Source of the DNA: Rehmannia glutinosa
Lineage: Eukaryota; Streptophyta; Magnoliopsida; Lamiales; Orobanchaceae
Length of the DNA stretch: 64,000 nt
Assembly: GCA_016081115.2 (NCBI GenBank)
Contig: CM071935.1
Span: 55,538,680-55,602,679 of the forward strand
Reading direction: 5' to 3'
Shown here: in pieces, positions 32,866 through 43,460 of the stretch
Layout of the letters: each line of letters begins with the position of its first letter
Position numbering within the stretch: position 1 is the stretch's first letter
The notes under the pieces: model-generated
What the model saw: the letters and a program-made list of their open reading frames with translations, nothing else
Databases searched by the model: none
Told to the model about the DNA's origin: nothing
Position numbers and translations under genes: made by a program

Positions 32866-33735
32866 TTGCTCTACGAGGCACATGCAGTTGAATCATCATC
32901 GGTCCGGAATCCTATTTTCGGGTATATTCAGCGGGTCATGGCTCACTCTGTCTTTGCCCAGCATAATAATGGGGGCATGCAAGTTTGGGAGCTCTATCTA
33001 CTGTGGTGTATGCTAACCCGCACACCCTATAACACGGTGGCCCATTTTGCGGAACATGTTGAATATGTGTCCAAGCAACCAAGTGGCATGATTCTGATTG
33101 GAGGGATGATCACTCCCATTGCTCGGCATTTTAATGTGGATTTGAGAGGCTTAGAGCCAATTGAGGGCAAGAGGAGGATCAACATGGTGGCCCTAGGCCA
33201 AATGAAAATTATTGCAGAAGAAGAGGACATGTACCTCTTCCAACAAAGGGTTGGACCCGCCTTACCACTTTCTAACCCGCCACTCACGACTGTGGCCAAT
33301 ATGAATGATCAGGCCAACTTCTTGATGAACTCTGAGGTGCATACCAGTGTTATGGAGGCCATTATTGCGCGAAAAAGGCAAAGGGTCGTCGGGTTCCCTG
33401 ATGAGGATGAATTGGTAGCCGAGGCGATGGAGTATGACAAACAGGAAAGGGGTTTTGTGCCAGGGTTCCGCCAAGAGGTGTCCGACATACCTGAGAGCTC
33501 TCACCAGGGTGAGGAGCGTGGAGGGCCTGACTATCCAGATAGATTATTTACTCTTGAGGAGATCATGCGGCAGCACCGGGATGAGTTCTGGCAGCACCGG
33601 GATGAGTTACGTACTTTCAGGACAGAACAAGAGCAAAGGAGCATGGCGCAGGAACAGAGAAGCCTGGAGATGATGCATCAGATACACATGTGGCACATCT
33701 CCCAGGGCCACTTTCCGCCGCCACCCCCGCAGTGA
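32866..33735 (+). pseudogene. ATHILA-type ORF downstream of pol, copy 1
   Basis: The frame (289 codons counted from a TTG; first ATG at 32938) reads MAHSVFAQHNNGGMQVWELY, then PYNTVAHFAEHVEYVSKQPS, GGMITPIARHFNVDLRGLEP and a Gln/Arg/Glu-rich coiled tail ending ISQGHFPPPPPQ before TGA at 33733. It resembles the C-terminal part of the ATHILA ORF-1 family; the N-terminal part is missing, so this is a truncated copy. Function unknown; sometimes called env-like because of its position. Copy 2 lies at 36372-37169. Confidence 0.78.
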
Positions 33736-34270
33736 GTCAGGTCCATTCCACACTTTTCTTTGAAATTCTATTTTTCTTATGTGCGATATAATTCCATTCA
33801 AGTTTGGGGGAGAGAGTTATTTTGATTGAAGGGTGTGGCGAAAAAACAAATTGCATTCATATAGTTGCATTTAGAGCATGTAGGTTGCACTGCATTAGAC
33901 GCATGTTTATAGTTTTAGCATGTTTATTGCTTTAGCACGTTTATTGCTTTATTAGGTCTTTAGGGAGTGAGTTGACCATTTTTGTGGTGTTTGATGTGAC
34001 CTTGGGAGATTTTATTGAAACAGTATGTGTTGTTTTAAATTGGTTGTTGAGTGTGAATTGATCATGTTGAGAATAGATGATATGGAGCATGTGGATATTG
34101 AGAACATGGTTGTTATGCTTTGAATTACGCAATTGCAAGCCTGTGAGCTTTGAGCCTTTACTGCTTTCATATTATGCAGTCTTATTTGTTGATTGAGTGT
34201 GTCATTCATGTTGATTTGAATTCTAGAACTTGCTCTGGTATCTCTGTCAAAGCCACATGTTGCATGCGAT
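32901..34270 (+). repeat. Athila duplicated block, copy 1
   Basis: 1,370 bp nearly identical to 36336-37706, running from GGTCCGGAATCC to CATGCGAT. It holds the ATHILA-type ORF, an AAGTTTGGGGGAGAGAG polypurine tract (33808) and 3' UTR. It ends at the join to captured Sirevirus DNA. Confidence 0.9.
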
Positions 34271-34290
34271 AGAGCTGTTGATAGAATAAC

Positions 34291-35869
34291 GGTAGGTCCC
34301 AAAGGGTGTAAGTAAGGTTTAGAAGGGGGGGTTGAATAAACCTTACCAACTTTTTCTATTTTAGTCCTTTTAAAATATTACAGAGTTAATATACAGCTAA
34401 GTCCTTGAGGGACAACTAAGTTAGTTAATCAGCAGAGTTAGCCACTTAACAGACTCGATATAGCAGTTGATATAATAACTCAGTTGTTTAGACTAAACCT
34501 TAACTTGGCTGTGTAGAGTTTTTCAGCGGAAGACTTAACACCCTTTAATTTGATTTAACTTTGTTTTAACACTTGATTTTAGCACTTAGTTATTTATCAG
34601 TTGGATGGCAAATTATCAGAAGATATAAGATGAATGTGCGGAAATGTAAGTATGCTGAAATGTAAATGACACAAGTAATTTTTATGGAGGTTCGAAGATG
34701 GGGTAATTCTTCTAATCCTCTCTTCTCCAACTCCTGGAGGAATCCACTAAGTAATGATCAGTTCACAAAGTGGTTATCGGTCTAGAGACAAGTCTTGATC
34801 ACACAACTGACTTGCTCATTGGACTCAGTCTAGAGATGCCTTGGTCACACAAAATGGCTTCTCGTCCGACTCAGCTTCTTCACAGGGCAGCTGCCTTGCT
34901 ACTTCAGCTCACTTTCTCAAGCTTCTTGGATTTGACCATGAAGCCCTCCAATAACTTGAGACTGGTTCGACCTGGAACCTTTCTACAATCCTCCTTGGAA
35001 AGTAGACCCCTTTTGATTCTTCAAAAGTTTCCTCTACAACAGTTGAAGTTATCTTTCCTTCACAGGTTTGTGTTGGATTGAATTCCTTCGTAATTTAGGC
35101 TTGAGGATTTTTCTTGAATATCTTGAAAATATTTTGCAGGTTAGATGCTTTGAATAATGCTTGATTTCTCAGGTGTGCAAGGTCCTTTTCTCAACGAAAT
35201 TCCTCAGCCTTTTATAGCGAACTTTCAAAAATCTGCCCGTTGAAGAGATAGGTTGATTTTCAAAAGTCACTTGAGTTCGTTGGCTTTTCTATTCTTGGTC
35301 TTCAGTCTTGAGATGTAGACCTTTCCTCGTATTAAATGAATGTCCAGCTTTTTAGGTTCTGACACGAGGTGTAGTGCTTCCCATTGGTTTATTCCTTTTG
35401 CACGATTCTGGGACTGAGCACTTTAAGACCTGGCAGCATACGTGTATTACTTATTTAAGTAATGTTCTTGACTTCTGTGCAACGGATTCTTTTCAGTTAA
35501 CTCCTCTTTGCAGCTGCCTTTTACCCAGGTGACTTGAGTCTGCTCCAATCATTGAAAGACTCATCTGTCACTTCAACTTGTGACTTGGCTTCTTGAGTTG
35601 ACTTAACTGACTCTTCACACAACCCCCTCACCATTTATTCGTCTTGATCGAGTCCTTGATCTTCTATCTTGGCCATACTCGGTTGTTCCTCAATGAGTCT
35701 TCACTTCACTTCTTCAGTTGACTTCTTGTATTTCCAGGTATAGCTGACTTGACTCAGCTCATCCAGCTCTATCTATTACAATGAAAATTACAAGGAAAAT
35801 GGGGTGCCAACATTCTAATCTAAGTTTTACATGGCATTCATCAAAATCTACAAAGTAATTTCCCAACAA
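34291..35869 (-). repeat. Sirevirus LTR within the captured piece
   Basis: 1,579 bp; first base of TGTAGG is changed to G. Right end TTTCCCAACA. Closest to the LTR at 41048-42619. Confidence 0.9.
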
Positions 35870-35887
35870 TTTCCCCTTTTTTGATGA
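35870..35887 (-). other. PPT of the captured LTR
   Basis: Minus strand CATCAAAAAAGGGGAAAT directly before TGTTGGG; primer for plus-strand DNA synthesis. Confidence 0.8.
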
Positions 35888-36182
35888 TGCCAAAACTTAA
35901 AAACATTAAACAGCATGTAAATAGCAAAGATACATACAGACAATGTAGTAACAAAGAAAGTATGCGTAGAATCAATCATTTATTGATCATAGCATTCTTG
36001 TCCTTTACACAACTGTTTACAAAGTGTATCAGAGCATATTTAAATCTAAGCAAATTACAAGCATCTATGCTAAGATACAAATATAAAGTGAAAAATTACA
36101 AAACACTTTATTGAATATACAGATGACTTACACAAAAATGTATTTACAAAAGTAAAACACATGAAGGGTTCGCAGCAACACT

Positions 36183-36335
36183 TCATCGCCTTCGCTGCCT
36201 CCTTCTTTCCTCTTCAGCTCTGTCATCATTAGCTCTTTTTCTTTTTCTTTCATCTTCATCTGCTTTCTTCTTTTCATAAGCTCTTTTTGCAGCATCGTCT
36301 TTTCGCTTCCTCTCTTGTCTCTCTTGCCATAGCTG
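36183..36335 (-). pseudogene. ORF3 C-terminal fragment in the captured piece
   Basis: The last ~50 codons of ORF3 on the minus strand: a charged, Lys/Arg/Glu-rich helix (AKRAYEKKKADEDERKRKR) ending RRRQRRR and a stop, preceded by LWQERQERKRKDDA. It is fused upstream to antisense Athila sequence at 36336, so the first residues of the 77-codon frame are chimeric. Confidence 0.8.
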
Positions 36336-37706
36336 GTCCGGAATCCTATTTTCAGGTATATTCAGCGGGTCATGGCTCACTCTGTCTTTGCCCAGCATAA
36401 TAATGTGGGCATGCAAGTTTCGGAGCTCTATCTACTGTGGTGTATGCTAACCCGCACACCCTATAACATGGCGGCCCATTTTGCGGAACATGTTGAATAT
36501 GTGTCCAAGCAACCAAGTGGCATGATTCTGATTGGAGGGATGATAACTCCCATTGCTCGGCATTTTAATGTGGATTTGAGAGGCTTAGAGCCAATTGAGG
36601 GCAGTAGGAGGATCAACATGGCGGCCCTACGCCAAATGAAAATTATTACAGAAGAAGAGGACATGCACCTCTTCCAACAAAGGGTTGGACCCGCCTTCCC
36701 ACTTCCTAACCCGCCACTCACGACTGTGGCCAATATGAATGATCAGGCCAACTTCTTAATGAACGCTTAGGCGCATACCAGAGTTATGGAGGCCATGATT
36801 GCGCGAAAAAGGCAAAGGGTCGCCGGGTTCCCTAATGAGGATGAATTGGTAGCCGAGGCAATGGTGTATGACAAACAGGAAAGGGGTTTTGAGCCAGGGT
36901 TCCGCCAAGAGGTGTCCGACATACCTGAGAGCTCTCACCAGGGTGAGGAGCGCGGAGGGCCTGACTATCCAGATAGATTATTTGCTCTTGAGGAGAGCAT
37001 GCGGCAGCACCGGGATGAGTTCTGGCAGCACTGGGATGAGTTCCGTACTTTCAGGACAGAACAAGAGCAAAGGAGCATGGCGCAGGAACAGAGAAGCCTG
37101 GAGATGATGCATCAGATACACATGTGGCACATCTCCCAGGGCCACTTTCCGCCGCCACCCCCGCAGTGAGTCAGGTCCATTCCACACTTTTCTTTGAAAT
37201 TCTATCTTCTCTTATGTGCGATATAATTCCATTCAAGTTTGGGGGGAGAGAGTTATTTTGATTGAAGAGTGTGGCGAAAAAAAAATTGCATTCATATAGT
37301 TGCATTTAGAGCATGTAGGTTGCACTGCATTAGACGCATGTTTATAGTTTTAGCATGTTTATTGCTTTAGCACGTTTATTGCTTTATTAGGTCTTTAGGG
37401 AGTGAGTTGACCATTTTTTGTGGTGTTTGATGTGACCTTGGGAGATTTTATTGAAACAGTATGTGTTGTTTTGAATTGGGTGTTGAGTGCGAATTGATCA
37501 TGTTGAGAATAGATGATATGGAGCATGTGGATATTGAGAACATGGTTGTTATGCTTTGAATTACGCAATTGCATGCCTGTAAGCTTTGAGCCTTTACTGC
37601 TTTCATATTATGCAGTCTTGTTTGTTGATTGAGTGTGTCATTCATGTTGATTTGAATTCTAGAACTTGCTCTGGTATCTCTGTCAAAGCCACATGTTCTA
37701 TGCGAT
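36336..37706 (+). repeat. Athila duplicated block, copy 2
   Basis: 1,371 bp, near-identical to 32901-34270. It continues without a break into the Athila 3' UTR, so this is the copy in its original context on the right side. Confidence 0.9.
36372..37169 (+). pseudogene. ATHILA-type ORF, copy 2
   Basis: Same protein as at 32938-33735, beginning MAHSVFAQHNNVGMQVSELY. A TAG at 36768 (FLMNA*AHT) splits it; the downstream part (36786-37169) is open to ISQGHFPPPPPQ. Amino acid changes relative to copy 1 are few. Confidence 0.8.
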
Positions 37707-38649
37707 TTATGAAAATAATTTAAGGTCATTTTTTGTTAAGCCTTACAAGCCTTTTGCCTACCTAATGACGTTGAATTTCCCTAGTTAGCCAATTTGAGCA
37801 TGTTGCCTAATTTTTGATAGCCACATTTCAAGCATTAACCTGATACATCTGTTACCCTAGATTTGAGCCTATAACATTGAGTAAGGGGATTGAATAAGGG
37901 TGAAAGGGAGGATGTCGAGAATTTAGATAATTTTGCAAGTGTTGGTTGATGGGAATAAAAGAAGAGAGAAAAGGAGGAAAAGAAAGGTGAATACTCATGA
38001 AAGAGTCGAAAAAAAATTGACTTTATAAGTGAGTTGCTTTGAATGAACTTGTAGGCTGGGATTTGTGATGTGAGGCGAAAGAAAGTGGATCTATAAAAGA
38101 AAGAAAAAAGGGGAGAAAAGAAATACTAAAAGTTGATAAGAACTAGAGATGATTCGTGTAGTGTATTGGGTTTGAATGAAAATTGATTGAATGAAAGATG
38201 TGCTTACCAGTCTATACGCTTGAGTTTGAGTCACTTCTTCCATATTTCCCTACCCTAACCAAAGAGCCTTCATTAAAACCAAAAGAAAAAGTCCTTTTTG
38301 ATTTATGATTTGCATATATTCGAGTGGAGGAGATGTGAGACGATTTGCAAGTTTATGGTAAATCTTCAACATTGATATGATTTGAACGAAAACACGTCCC
38401 TTATTATTCTTGAGAGGAGAGTATACACTTGATCTATGAGAGTCGTGATTCGAAGCATTTGCCATGGTTTTAATTGACATGTATTCTGTGTTAGATGTTC
38501 GAGGCTTGGTTGATTTATTGCTTGACGTCTATAGATAAACGGCATGAATTTTGATGAGTTGTTCTTGATTGCTTTTCATTCTTCCCATTTGTGTTTTGTC
38601 TTGTTTATAAAGCGTTGATCGGGACTGTGACAGTTTAAGTTTGGGGGTT
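37707..38649 (+). other. Athila 3' UTR and PPT
   Basis: No coding frame of note. Purine-rich stretches (37900-38120) are present. AAGTTTGGGGGTT (38637-38649) is the best PPT candidate, immediately before TGATTGG. Confidence 0.65.
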
Positions 38650-38665
38650 TGATTGGTATGACTTT

Positions 38666-40150
38666 TGCATGTAATTTGGGCTTAATTGTGGTTGGAATAA
38701 GTTCATAGGCATGCATTAACTGAGTAAAATAGGCCATATTCTTGTAAAGTGGAAAAGGTATTACGCTTTGCTCGTTTTGTAGGAATTAAATGATATTTGT
38801 AGCATTTTGGTGACAAATCGGAGCATTGCGGTAAAGGGCTGCCAACAATCGAGCAAATATATGATGTTCGGAGTTGAATCGAGAATAAGTCAGACAAACC
38901 GGGCAAGAAAAGGAAATGAACGGAGCAGAATTATCCTTAGCAGGGACGCACGGGCAGGGCGTGAGTCTGTTGCACGGCCCGTACGTCACAACTAGGTGAA
39001 GACAAGTCCTATGGCAGGACACACAACCTGGTCGTGCAAGGATGCACGATCCATGCATCAACTCAGCAAAAGATAATTCCTACGGCCTGACGCACGGGAT
39101 GGTCATGCGTCAGCGTACGGCCCATGCGTCTTTGAGGGAAAGTCAGGTTTTGACGATTTTAAATCAGGTTTTAACCCAATAGGAGTATAAATAGAGACGA
39201 GGCGATCCCAAACAAAGAAGGACTGATATTTGCCCTAGAAAGCAGAGAAAAGAGCAACCTTCTACCAGAGGATTCGAGAGATTGATCGAGGTCGCAACCA
39301 CACGCTTGAGGATTGAAGATAGATCGAGAGATCATCGACATCCCTGAGTTTTCTCATTCTGTAGTATCTTTTACTTTCAATTAGTTAGACATGAACATGA
39401 ATAATTTGTCTATAAATTATTTATTTCCCATGTCCGGCTAAACACCTTGTGATTCCGGGGTTTGAGATTAGGTTAATGGATTCTTTTTTTTGAAGTTTAA
39501 TTGCAATTGAAGTTATTATTTTCAAACCCTATTCGAGTACTCTGTTTTAAGTCATTGGTTTAACTTGTTTTGATGTATTGATTCATAATTCGCGAGATGA
39601 GTTTCATTACTATATCTTGAGTGCTTGACATGAATATTTGCATGATTGAGAAGTCTGTAAATATTTGTGAGGATTAATAATCTTTTGTACTTTTGGGAGT
39701 TGGATATCTTATGTTGAGTAGAGATGCTAGCATAGATAATCAAATCAACACTTTTATATACATCTCGAGAGAGAGGATAAAATACTTTCGTGATTGTCTT
39801 ATAGGGAAGAATAATAATAACTTTGATTGTGATTAATCAGATAACAAGAGGTATATTAATTGTTGGTTGTGATTAATCAGATAACAAGAGGTATATTAAC
39901 TAAAACCATAACCCTGGAATCTATTCATCTCCTTGATCTTTCAATCAACTCTTACTTTGTATTTTTATGATAATTTTTGTCTTAGTTTTATAAACCAATC
40001 ATCAACTTTCGATCGTCTGAATAAAGATAAGACTATTTTGATCTCAATACTTAGTACACTAATTTATTAGTCTCTGTGGATTCGACCTTGCTAACCCTAT
40101 TCTATAAACTACACCGTACACTTGCGGTGAAGCTAAAAATAAGGCGAACA
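38666..40150 (+). repeat. 3' LTR of the Athila-like element
   Basis: 1,485 bp by match to the 5' LTR (TGCATG..GCGAACA); the PPT position suggests the true start at TGATTGG, 38650. It has the palindrome array at 38944-39133, a TATA box at 39186-39195 and a 40-bp tandem duplication near 39825-39899 absent from the 5' LTR. Confidence 0.9.
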
Positions 40151-40155
40151 CAAAG
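40151..40155. repeat. Target site duplication CAAAG, right copy
   Basis: Pairs with 25696-25700. Confidence 0.9.
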
Positions 40156-40410
40156 ATACACACAGACAATGCAGTAACAAAGAATGTATGCTTAAAATAG
40201 ATCTTTTATTGATCATAGCATTCTTTTCCTTTACACAGCTATTTACATTTAGTATCAGAGCAATATAAAATTGTACATTTCAAAACATAGTATATCTAAG
40301 CTAAGATACATAAAGAGTGAAATTTACTGGGAAATTCACTAAGCTTATTACAGAAGACTTACGTAGATGTATTTACAACAAAAATACATGAAGGGGTTTG
40401 CAGCAACACT
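40156..40410 (-). other. 3' UTR of element D, continued
   Basis: Matches 35936-36180 (GATACA..ACAGACAATG..). It resumes the UTR interrupted by Athila at 25700. Confidence 0.8.
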
Positions 40411-40858
40411 TCAACGCCTTTGCTGTTTCCTACCTCTTTCTTCTTCAACTCTGCTTCTGTCAGCCTCAGCTCTCTTCCTCTTTCTTTCCTCTTCTTCTAT
40501 TTTCTTCTTTTCGTAGGCCCGTTTGTAGCAGGGTCATCCCTTTGCTTCCTTTCGAGCCATTCTCTAGTTTGCCTTTGATTTTCTTCTTCTTGCCTCCTTG
40601 CAGCTTTAGCGTTCTTTCTTTCAACCTCTAGGTTGACAAGGTGATCATATCCAGCCCAGTAGATTAAGCCTTTCTTATCAGGATCTACATATGCTACGTC
40701 TTTGGGTTTTGGTCGAGATTGAGAACCTCTTCCACCACCACTTCTTCCCCTCCCTAACTCAGCTCTTCCACCTCTTAGAGTGTATTGCACGGGAGTCTTC
40801 TGCTTACCAGCTAAGTGACTGCTGGAAGACTGCTGCTTTACAGCTGATTTGACCACTT
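40411..40858 (-). pseudogene. ORF3 C-terminal remnant of element D
   Basis: Minus-strand frame with SSSSHLAGKQKTPVQYTLRG, a Gly/Arg patch (RGRSGGGRGSQSRPKPK), YVDPDKKGLIYWAGYDHL and a charged helical tail (RQEEENQRQTREWLERKQRD), ending in TGA at 40411-40413 after a frameshift near 40525. Its upstream side is cut at 40858 by an LTR. The remnant confirms the ORF3 C-terminus seen in B and F. Confidence 0.82.
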
Positions 40859-41047
40859 TGTAGGTCCCAAGGGGTGTGAGTAAGGTTTAGAAGGGGGGAG
40901 GGGTTGAATAAACCTTACCAAATTTTCGATTTAGTCCTTTTAAAGAAATTATAGACACAAACAGCTAAGTCCTTGAGGGACAACTAAGTTGGTTATTAAG
41001 CAGAGTTAGCCACTCAACAGACTCGATAGAGCTGTTGATAGAATAAC
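40859..41047 (-). repeat. LTR fragment (terminal 189 bp)
   Basis: Starts TGTAGGTCCC and stops inside the LTR at ..GATAGAATAAC, where the LTR of E begins. It may be an LTR that E inserted into, or D's own 5' LTR brought next to ORF3 by deletion: the left flank TTGACCACTT resembles a damaged PBS edge. Confidence 0.8.
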
Positions 41048-42619
41048 TGTATGTCCCAAGGGGTGTAAGTAAGGTTTAGAAGGGGGGATTGAATAAACCT
41101 TACCAACTTTTTCTATTTTAGTCCTCTTAAAATATTACAGAGTTAATATACAGCTAAGTCCTTGAGGGACAGCTAAGTTAGTTAATCAGTAGAGTTAACC
41201 ACTAAACAGACTCGATGTAGCTATTGATAGAATAACTCAGCTGTTTAGCCTAAACCTTAACTTGGCTGTGTTGAGTTTTTCAGCGGAAGACTTAACACCC
41301 TTGAATTTGATTTAACTTTGTTTTAACACTTGATTTTAGCACTTAGTTATTTATCAGTTGGATGGCAAATTATCAGAAGATATAAGATGAATGTGCGGAA
41401 ATGTAAATATGCTGAAATGTAAATGACACAAATAATTTTTATAGAGGTTCGAAGATGGGGTAATTCTTCTAATCCTCTCTTCTCCAACTCCTGGAGGAAT
41501 CCACTAAGTAATGATCAGTTCACAAAGTGGTTATCGGTCTAGAGACAAGTCTTGATCACACAGCTAACTTGCTCCTTGGACTCAGTCTAGAGATGCATTG
41601 GTCACACAGCTGGCTTCTCGTCCGACTCAGCTTCTTAACAGGGCAGTTGTCTTGCTACTTCAGCTCACTTTCTCAAGCTTCTTGGATTTGATCACGAAGC
41701 CTTCCAATAACTTGAGACTGGTTCAACCTGGAACCTTCCTACAATCCTCCTTGGAAAGTAGACCCCTTTTGATTCTTCAAAAGTTTCCTTTCAACAGTTG
41801 AAGTTATCTATCCTTCACAGGTTTGTGTTGGATTGATTTCCTTCGTAATTTAGACTTGAGGATTTTTCTTAAATATCTTGAGAATATTTTGCAGGTTAGA
41901 TGCTTTGAATAATGCTTGATTTCTCAGGTGTGCAAGGTCCTTTTCTCAATGAAATTCCTCAGCCTTTTATAGCGAACTTTCAAAAATCTGCCCATTGAAG
42001 AGATAGGCTGATTTCCAAAAATCACTTGAGTTCATTGGCTTGTCTTTTCTTGGTCTTCAGTCTTGAGATGTAGACCTTTCCTCATATTAAACGAATGTCC
42101 AGCTTTTCAGGTTCTGAGACGAGGTGCAGTGCTTCCCATTGGTTTATACCTTTTGCACGCTTCTGGGACCGAGCACTTTAAGACTGGCAAAGATGGGTGT
42201 ATTACATATTTAAGTAATGTTCTTGACTTACGTACAACGGATTCTTTTGATTAACTCCTCTTTGCACCGCCTTTTTCCCGGTGACTTGAGTCTCCAATCA
42301 TTGAAAGACTCATCTGTCACTTCAACTTGTGACTTGGCTTCTTGAGTTGACTTAACTGACTCTTCACACAACTGTCCCCCAGTTGTTACATCTTCAGTCG
42401 AGTCCTTGATCTTCTATTTTGGCCATACTCAGTTGTTCCTCAGCGGAGTCTTCACTTCACTTCTTTAGTTGACTTCTTGTATTTCCAGGTATAGCTGACT
42501 TGACTCAGCTCATCCAGCCCTATCTATTACAATGAAAATTACAAGGAAAATGGGGTGCCAACATTCTAATCTAAGTTTTACATGGCATTCATCAAAATCT
42601 ACAAAATAATTTCCCAACA
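41048..42619 (-). repeat. 3' LTR of element E
   Basis: 1,572 bp, TGTATGTCCC..TTTCCCAACA, followed by PPT. Shares a private deletion with 34291-35869. Confidence 0.92.
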
Positions 42620-42637
42620 ATTTCCCCTTTTTTGATA
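42620..42637 (-). other. PPT of element E
   Basis: Minus strand TATCAAAAAAGGGGAAAT directly before TGTTGGG. Confidence 0.8.
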
Positions 42638-43127
42638 ATGCCAAAACTTAAAAACATTAAACAGCATGTAAATAGCAAAGATACATACAGACAATGTAGT
42701 AACAAAGAATGTATGCGTAGAATCAATCATTTATTGATCATAGCATTCTTGTCCTTTACACAGCTGTTTACAAAGTGTATCAGAGCATATTTAAATCTAA
42801 GCAAATTACAAGCATCTATGCTAAGATACAAATATAAAGTGAGAAATTACAAAACACTTTATTGAATATACAGATGACTTACACAAAAATGTATTTACAA
42901 AAGTAAAATACATGAAGGTTCGCAGCAACACTTCATCACCTTCGTTGCCTCCTTCTTTCCTCTTTGGAGAGTAGACCCCTTTTGATTCTTCAATAACTTG
43001 ATACTGGTTCGACATTGAACCTTCCTACAATCCTCCTTGGAGAGTAGACCCCTTTTGATTCTTCAAAAGTTTCCTCTTCAACAGTTTCAAGTTGTCTTTC
43101 CTTCACAGCTTTGTGTTGGATCGATTT
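42638..43127 (-). other. Chimeric UTR/ORF3-LTR segment in element E
   Basis: UTR and the last few ORF3 codons (to 42965) are joined to LTR interior GGAGAGTAGACCCC, which contains a tandem duplication of about 75 bp. At 43127 this joins pol (AGCACTATTTC). The same ORF3/LTR joint recurs at 47286. Confidence 0.82.
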
Positions 43128-43456
43128 AGCACTATTTCATTTGATTCAGTATCTTTAATCTGGCACACTCCCATATTGAATCCAACATTGTAGCCTTTAT
43201 CACTTATGATGAGCAAGTTAAAGTTGAGTCCCTCAACATAAGCAACATCTATGATTTCCAATCCATTTTTCTTGATGGATCCAGTGCCTCTTATTTCTCC
43301 TGGAGCTTCATTTCCTCCAAATATGACTTTTGCGCCTCTAATCTCCTTGAATCTTGACAGATTTTTCTTGTTGCCTGTCATATGTCTGGAACATCCACTA
43401 TCCATGTACTAGGTTCCTTGGCACTCAGCTGTTCCTTGAACCTGCAATCAAGGAAA
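43128..43456 (-). pseudogene. Protease fragment of element E
   Basis: The minus-strand motif MDSGCSRHMTGNKK (43400) keeps the catalytic DSG. It is followed by VIFGGNEAPGEIRGTGSIKK and LNFNLLIISDKGYN, where SQLC of the usual LLSISQLCDKG is lost by a small in-frame deletion. It stops at the deletion joint 43127, so integrase and the rest of pol are missing. A TAG lies near 43410 just before the motif. Confidence 0.88.
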
Positions 43457-43460
43457 TTAG
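43442..43460 (-). promoter_or_regulatory. gag-pol junction with double stop and splice-acceptor-like motif, element E
   Basis: Minus strand CTAAT (TAA 43457-43459), TTTCC, TGA (43448-43450), TTGCAG/G with AG at 43442-43443; identical to element B. Confidence 0.45.

Larger units (their letters stand above)
34271..36335 (-). mobile_element. Sirevirus LTR/ORF3 piece captured inside the Athila duplication
   Basis: It starts with 20 bp of LTR interior (agagctgttgatagaataac) joined to a full LTR. This is the same LTR-in-LTR junction as at 41028-41048. It continues through PPT and UTR into the ORF3 tail and stops at CATAGCTG, next to Athila copy 2. The LTR shares a private 4-bp loss (CAAGGTCCTTTTC instead of GGTAACC) with the LTR at 41048-42619, showing common origin. 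Confidence 0.85.
25701..40150 (+). mobile_element. Athila-like Ty3/gypsy element inserted in element D
   Basis: 14,450 bp with direct LTRs (25701-27154; 38666-40150), PBS TGGCGACGTTGTCGGGGA (27161), gag, protease remnant, RT, RNase H, integrase and a downstream ATHILA-type ORF in plus orientation, bounded by CAAAG target duplications. Lack of a chromodomain, the Asp-type PBS and the downstream ORF fit the Athila lineage. Stops occur in gag, RT and IN; the protease core is missing. A 1,370-bp segment after pol is duplicated around a captured piece of Sirevirus LTR/ORF3. Confidence 0.92.

Noticed and set aside
33027..33299. 90-codon minus-strand frame, duplicated at 36461
   Set aside because: Antisense of the ATHILA-type ORF, present twice only because the block is duplicated.
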